In this document: positions 6,843 through 8,932 of the stretch, piece after piece | How the letters are laid out: every line of letters starts with the position of its first letter | How positions within the stretch are numbered: position 1 is the stretch's first letter | From: Desulfobacterales bacterium | GTDB taxonomy: Bacteria; Desulfobacterota; Desulfobacteria; Desulfobacterales; JASFBJ01 | Length of the DNA: 8,932 nucleotides | Direction of reading: 5' to 3' | Assembly (NCBI GenBank): GCA_030149585.1 | Contig: JASFBJ010000148.1 | Location: 1 to 8,932 of the forward strand | Notes under the pieces: generated by a model | Databases searched by the model: none | The model's input: the letters and a program-made list of their open reading frames with translations, nothing else | What the model was told of the DNA's origin: nothing | Position numbers and translations under genes: made by a program

Positions 6843-6872
6843 AATATACCGCAATACATTAGTGTATGTCAA
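6843..6872 (-). promoter_or_regulatory. Sigma-70-type promoter for the minus-strand phosphotransferase gene
   Basis: Read on the minus strand, a perfect -35 TTGACA (6872-6867) is followed after 18 bases by TATATT (6848-6843), five of six matches to the -10 consensus. Transcription would start near 6836, leaving a leader of about 48 bases before the ATG at 6788, with CAGGAG inside it. This is the best promoter in the window. Confidence 0.7.
6854..6867. promoter_or_regulatory. Candidate operator: short palindrome between promoter boxes
   Basis: ATACA-TTAG-TGTAT (6854-6867) is a 5-bp perfect dyad with a four-base centre. It lies between the -35 and -10 of the minus-strand promoter, the last base touching the -35 box. 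Its position would suit repressor binding that blocks the promoter. The arms are short and A/T-rich, so chance is quite possible; no regulator gene is in the window. Confidence 0.25.
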
Positions 6873-6873
6873 G

Positions 6874-6902
6874 TTATAAAATAAATACAGTGGGTTATAT
6901 TT
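6874..6902 (+). promoter_or_regulatory. Possible weak promoter for the kinase-heptosyltransferase fusion gene
   Basis: TTATAA (6874-6879), 17 bases, then TATATT (6897-6902) gives four of six and five of six matches to the -35 and -10 consensus. It lies back to back with the strong minus-strand promoter, the two -35 boxes being one base apart. The plus-strand gene has no upstream co-directional neighbour, so it needs a promoter in this interval. In such A/T-rich DNA a match of this quality is weak evidence. Confidence 0.35.
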
Positions 6903-6921
6903 TTAAGGTTTTATTAAAAAA

Positions 6922-8628
6922 ATGCTTCAAAAATCGAAATACAAGAACTGGAATATTCTTTCAAGCAGGGAAAAAGGGCTTTTAGATTATGCTCAAAATA
7001 TTATTCAGGCCAAAGAATTAGATGTGATAAAGGAACTAAAAAATAACAAAAGAAGCAAGGTTCTTTTAGTCAAATACCAGGGACAAAAATATATTTTAAA
7101 ATCGCCAGTGGAGAAAAACCGCAGTAAGTGGATTCGTTTTACTACCCTCTATCGTCAGGGCGAAGCTTTTAAAATACTTCGCAATCTGGCGCTTTTAAAA
7201 CATCTTGGATTTTTTACCAATTTACCAACCCTGGCAGTTGAAAAACGGGTTTGGGGCATGGTTGTGGATTCCTGGGTACTTTATCACTATATCAAAGGCC
7301 GTCCATGTCAAAAAGAGCAGTATCAAGAGGTGATTAAGACCCTGGAAAAAATTCATTCTAAAAATATTTTACATGGCGACCCCCAAATCAATAATTTTTT
7401 ATATGATGGCCAAAAAATTATTATAATTGATGCTAATCCTAAAAAAAATTATCTCGGCAGGCTGGCTAAAGCTTATGAATATCTCTATCTCGCACATAGT
7501 GCGCCTGCTGTTTCAGCTCATTTTGGTTCATTGACAAATACGATGTCATATAAAATTGCAAAAATATACAGTATGTTATATTGGAGATGGCGATCTTTTA
7601 AAAAAAAGAGGCGCAAACTTAATTTAAAAAACCCGCGGATTTTAATAATTCGCTTTAGCTCAATCGGAGATGTAATCCTGACAACCCCGGTTCTTCGGGC
7701 CATCAAAAAAAAATATCCAGATGCAACCCTTGATTTTCTGGTACTTGATCGTTTTAAAGACGCAATAAAGGGCAATCCTGATATTGATAATCTTTTGATT
7801 TTCCAAAAGGAGAAGTATAAGGGTTTATCAGGAATTTTTCACTATTATCAGCATCTGAAAAATAAAAAATATGATCTGATTATTGATCTGCACTCCAAGA
7901 TCAGATCAATTATTATTTCAAAGCTGTTAAAAGGGCCTGTACTGCGTTATAAAAAAAGAGCCTGGTGGAAAGCGGTTTGCGTTAAAATGCGGCTCACAAC
8001 CTATCATGTGGATGATACAATTATAAGAAATTATTTTGCTCCTTTAAAAAAGATCGGTATTTTTTATTCAACTGAAAAACTTTATTTTTCTTTTTCCCCA
8101 AAAGATATGGCAAAAATAGCTGAGTTTGATAATTTTGTTATAATGGCGCCAGGGGCTGCCAATAATACCAAAAAGTGGCCCAAAGAGTATTTTGGCGTAT
8201 TGGGAAAAAAAATAAACGAAAATATTTTGCTGATTGGGGGCAAGGATGAATTTGAAGATTTAGAGGAGATAAAAGATATAATAGGCCCAAAGTGCATGAA
8301 TCTGGCCGGTCGTCTAAGTTTAAAAGAAAGCGGGGCTCTTTTGTCAAAGGCTGATTTTGTAATTACCAACGATTCCGGCCCATTTCACATGGCCCGTGGA
8401 GTTGGAGCCAAAACCTTTGTAATTTTCGGCCCCACTGATCCTGATATGTTTGAGTATTCTAAAAATTCAGTTTTGCTTTTTGCCGGGGTTAAATGCTCAC
8501 CCTGCTCTTTGCATGGGGATTCAATCTGTCCTAAAAAACATTTTGAGTGTATGCGCTCTTTAACTCCTGAAAAGGTTTATCAGGTTATCATAGATTGCTT
8601 GCCAGGTTATATCGATGAAAAGCATTAG
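6922..8628 (+). CDS. Fusion of WaaY/RfaY-like kinase and GT9 heptosyltransferase
   Basis: This 568-residue protein joins two enzymes. Residues 1 to about 215 are a protein-kinase-fold small-molecule kinase like LPS core heptose kinase WaaY/RfaY: KYILK (56-60, probable ATP lysine), HGDPQINNF (151-159, catalytic Asp153 and Asn158) and IIIIDANP (166-173, metal Asp170). A basic linker (about 222-238, KKKRRKLNLKNPR-like) leads to a full GT9 domain from 239: RFSSIGDVILTTP (244-256, Asp250), a MAPGAANNTKKWP sugar-nucleotide region (408-420), LIGGKDE (437-443), ITNDSGPFHMARGVGA (481-496), FGPTDP (502-507) and the cysteine-rich C-S-P-C, C-P-K-K-H, C-M-R block (525-544) seen in WaaF/WaaQ-like heptosyltransferases. 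Predicted role: add a heptose to an inner core or anchor and phosphorylate a core sugar, on the cytoplasmic membrane face. Both active sites look intact. No stop or frame break separates the halves. The Shine-Dalgarno is weak (AAGG, 13 bases before ATG). Exact acceptor and kinase substrate are not readable. Confidence 0.85.
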   Translation: MLQKSKYKNWNILSSREKGLLDYAQNIIQAKELDVIKELKNNKRSKVLLVKYQGQKYILKSPVEKNRSKWIRFTTLYRQGEAFKILRNLALLKHLGFFTNLPTLAVEKRVWGMVVDSWVLYHYIKGRPCQKEQYQEVIKTLEKIHSKNILHGDPQINNFLYDGQKIIIIDANPKKNYLGRLAKAYEYLYLAHSAPAVSAHFGSLTNTMSYKIAKIYSMLYWRWRSFKKKRRKLNLKNPRILIIRFSSIGDVILTTPVLRAIKKKYPDATLDFLVLDRFKDAIKGNPDIDNLLIFQKEKYKGLSGIFHYYQHLKNKKYDLIIDLHSKIRSIIISKLLKGPVLRYKKRAWWKAVCVKMRLTTYHVDDTIIRNYFAPLKKIGIFYSTEKLYFSFSPKDMAKIAEFDNFVIMAPGAANNTKKWPKEYFGVLGKKINENILLIGGKDEFEDLEEIKDIIGPKCMNLAGRLSLKESGALLSKADFVITNDSGPFHMARGVGAKTFVIFGPTDPDMFEYSKNSVLLFAGVKCSPCSLHGDSICPKKHFECMRSLTPEKVYQVIIDCLPGYIDEKH

Positions 8629-8644
8629 GCTTTAATCAGCTTTT
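8618..8644. terminator. Possible bidirectional terminator between convergent genes
   Basis: AAAAGCATTA (8618-8627) can pair with TAAT (8633-8636) and, past a two-base bulge, GCTTTT (8639-8644), with a five-base loop. The symmetric A-run and T-run would serve either strand. It overlaps the stop codon of the fusion gene and lies before the stop of the opposing sulfotransferase gene, where a shared terminator is expected. The stem is A/T-rich with only two G-C pairs, so it is weak. Confidence 0.35.
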
Positions 8645-8661
8645 GCGAAAATAAAAATGAA

Positions 8662-8932
8662 TTATGTGGATTGGTGATTATATCCAAAAAATGGATGGAG
8701 CCTGGATACAGCCTGGTCAAGCCGACGTAAATCCTCATCTGAAAAATGATTCACATATCCACCGACTATGCCCTTTCTCACCTTGAATGAATCAGGATCT
8801 GACTGGTCGCCGGGACGCATGATTTTACTACCGAAAGCCCCTCCTGCCTCCATTTTTTTCATATTTTTAAATTTAGCAAATGCTATGGCTTCTTGTATAA
8901 ATTCTTCGTTTATAACCGTGAAATTTAAAAAA
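8662..8932 (-). CDS. Sulfotransferase-domain protein, C-terminal part (runs off window)
   Basis: The minus-strand frame is open from the window edge to a stop at 8662, giving about 89 residues of a C-terminus. It reads INEEFIQEAIAFAKFKNMKK and MEAGGAFG, then KIMRPGDQSDPDSFKVRKG, IVGGYVNHFSDEDLRRLD and PFFGYN near the end. The F-x-x-M-K-K-M-E helix followed by F-x-V-R-K-G-x-x-G-x-x-x-x-x-F is the 3'-phosphate-binding signature of PAPS-dependent sulfotransferases (RKGxxGDWK type, Sulfotransfer_1), here with GGY where GDW is usual. Known chemistry: transfer of sulfate from PAPS to a hydroxyl of a sugar, lipid or small molecule. An internal ATG at 8862 is not the real start, because conserved sequence continues upstream of it. 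The N-terminal PAPS loop is outside the window. Its place beside the glycan genes suggests polymer or lipid sulfation, but this is only context. Confidence 0.85.
   Translation of the reverse strand, partial: FLNFTVINEEFIQEAIAFAKFKNMKKMEAGGAFGSKIMRPGDQSDPDSFKVRKGIVGGYVNHFSDEDLRRLDQAVSRLHPFFGYNHQST

Noticed and set aside
6789..6872. N-terminal extension of the minus-strand phosphotransferase to TTG at 6872, or an ATG at 6818
   Set aside because: The TTG lies in the -35 box upstream of the expected transcription start; the ATG at 6818 has no Shine-Dalgarno, unlike the ATG at 6788.
550..8932. A defence, phage or CRISPR system
   Set aside because: All genes after 550 fit surface-glycan families; no nuclease, helicase, integrase, repeat-spacer array or reverse transcriptase signature is present.

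Overview
The window looks like part of a surface-glycan (capsule / lipopolysaccharide core) locus from a Gram-negative, AT-rich bacterium. The Gram-negative assignment rests on an outer-membrane Wzi-family barrel with a signal peptide, a WaaE-type core glycosyltransferase and an ADP-heptose-type GT9 glycosyltransferase. A Desulfobacterota-like origin is a guess from the general look of the proteins and base composition; nothing in the window proves it.

Layout. Positions 1-549 are an accessory junction: the last codons of a PIN-domain (VapC-like) toxin gene, about 200 bases of non-coding sequence with inverted repeats, and a hicA-type toxin gene broken by a stop and a frame change. Positions 550-5749 hold five closely spaced plus-strand genes, probably one operon: a Wzi-family outer-membrane protein, a WaaE-like GT2 glycosyltransferase, two tandem paralogues of the CDP-glycerol glycerophosphotransferase (TagB/TagF-like) superfamily, and a LicC-like nucleotidyltransferase. 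A third glycerophosphotransferase-superfamily gene lies on the minus strand (5751-6788), tail to tail with the operon with one base between stop codons. It is driven by a good sigma-70-type promoter that shares a short divergent region with the next plus-strand gene. That gene (6922-8628) encodes an unusual single-chain fusion of a WaaY/RfaY-like small-molecule kinase and a GT9 heptosyltransferase. The window closes with the C-terminal part of a minus-strand sulfotransferase gene.

How the parts may work together (inference). The nucleotidyltransferase would make a CDP-activated alcohol or similar precursor, and the three phosphotransferase-like enzymes would move the phospho-alcohol onto a glycan. 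The GT2 and the kinase-GT9 fusion would build and phosphorylate a heptose-containing inner core or anchor. Wzi would help hold polymer at the cell surface, and the sulfotransferase may add further charge. Together this suggests a phosphate-rich, perhaps teichoic-acid-like, decorated surface polymer in a Gram-negative cell. The actual substrates cannot be read from sequence. No RNA genes, CRISPR arrays or complete insertion sequences were seen.
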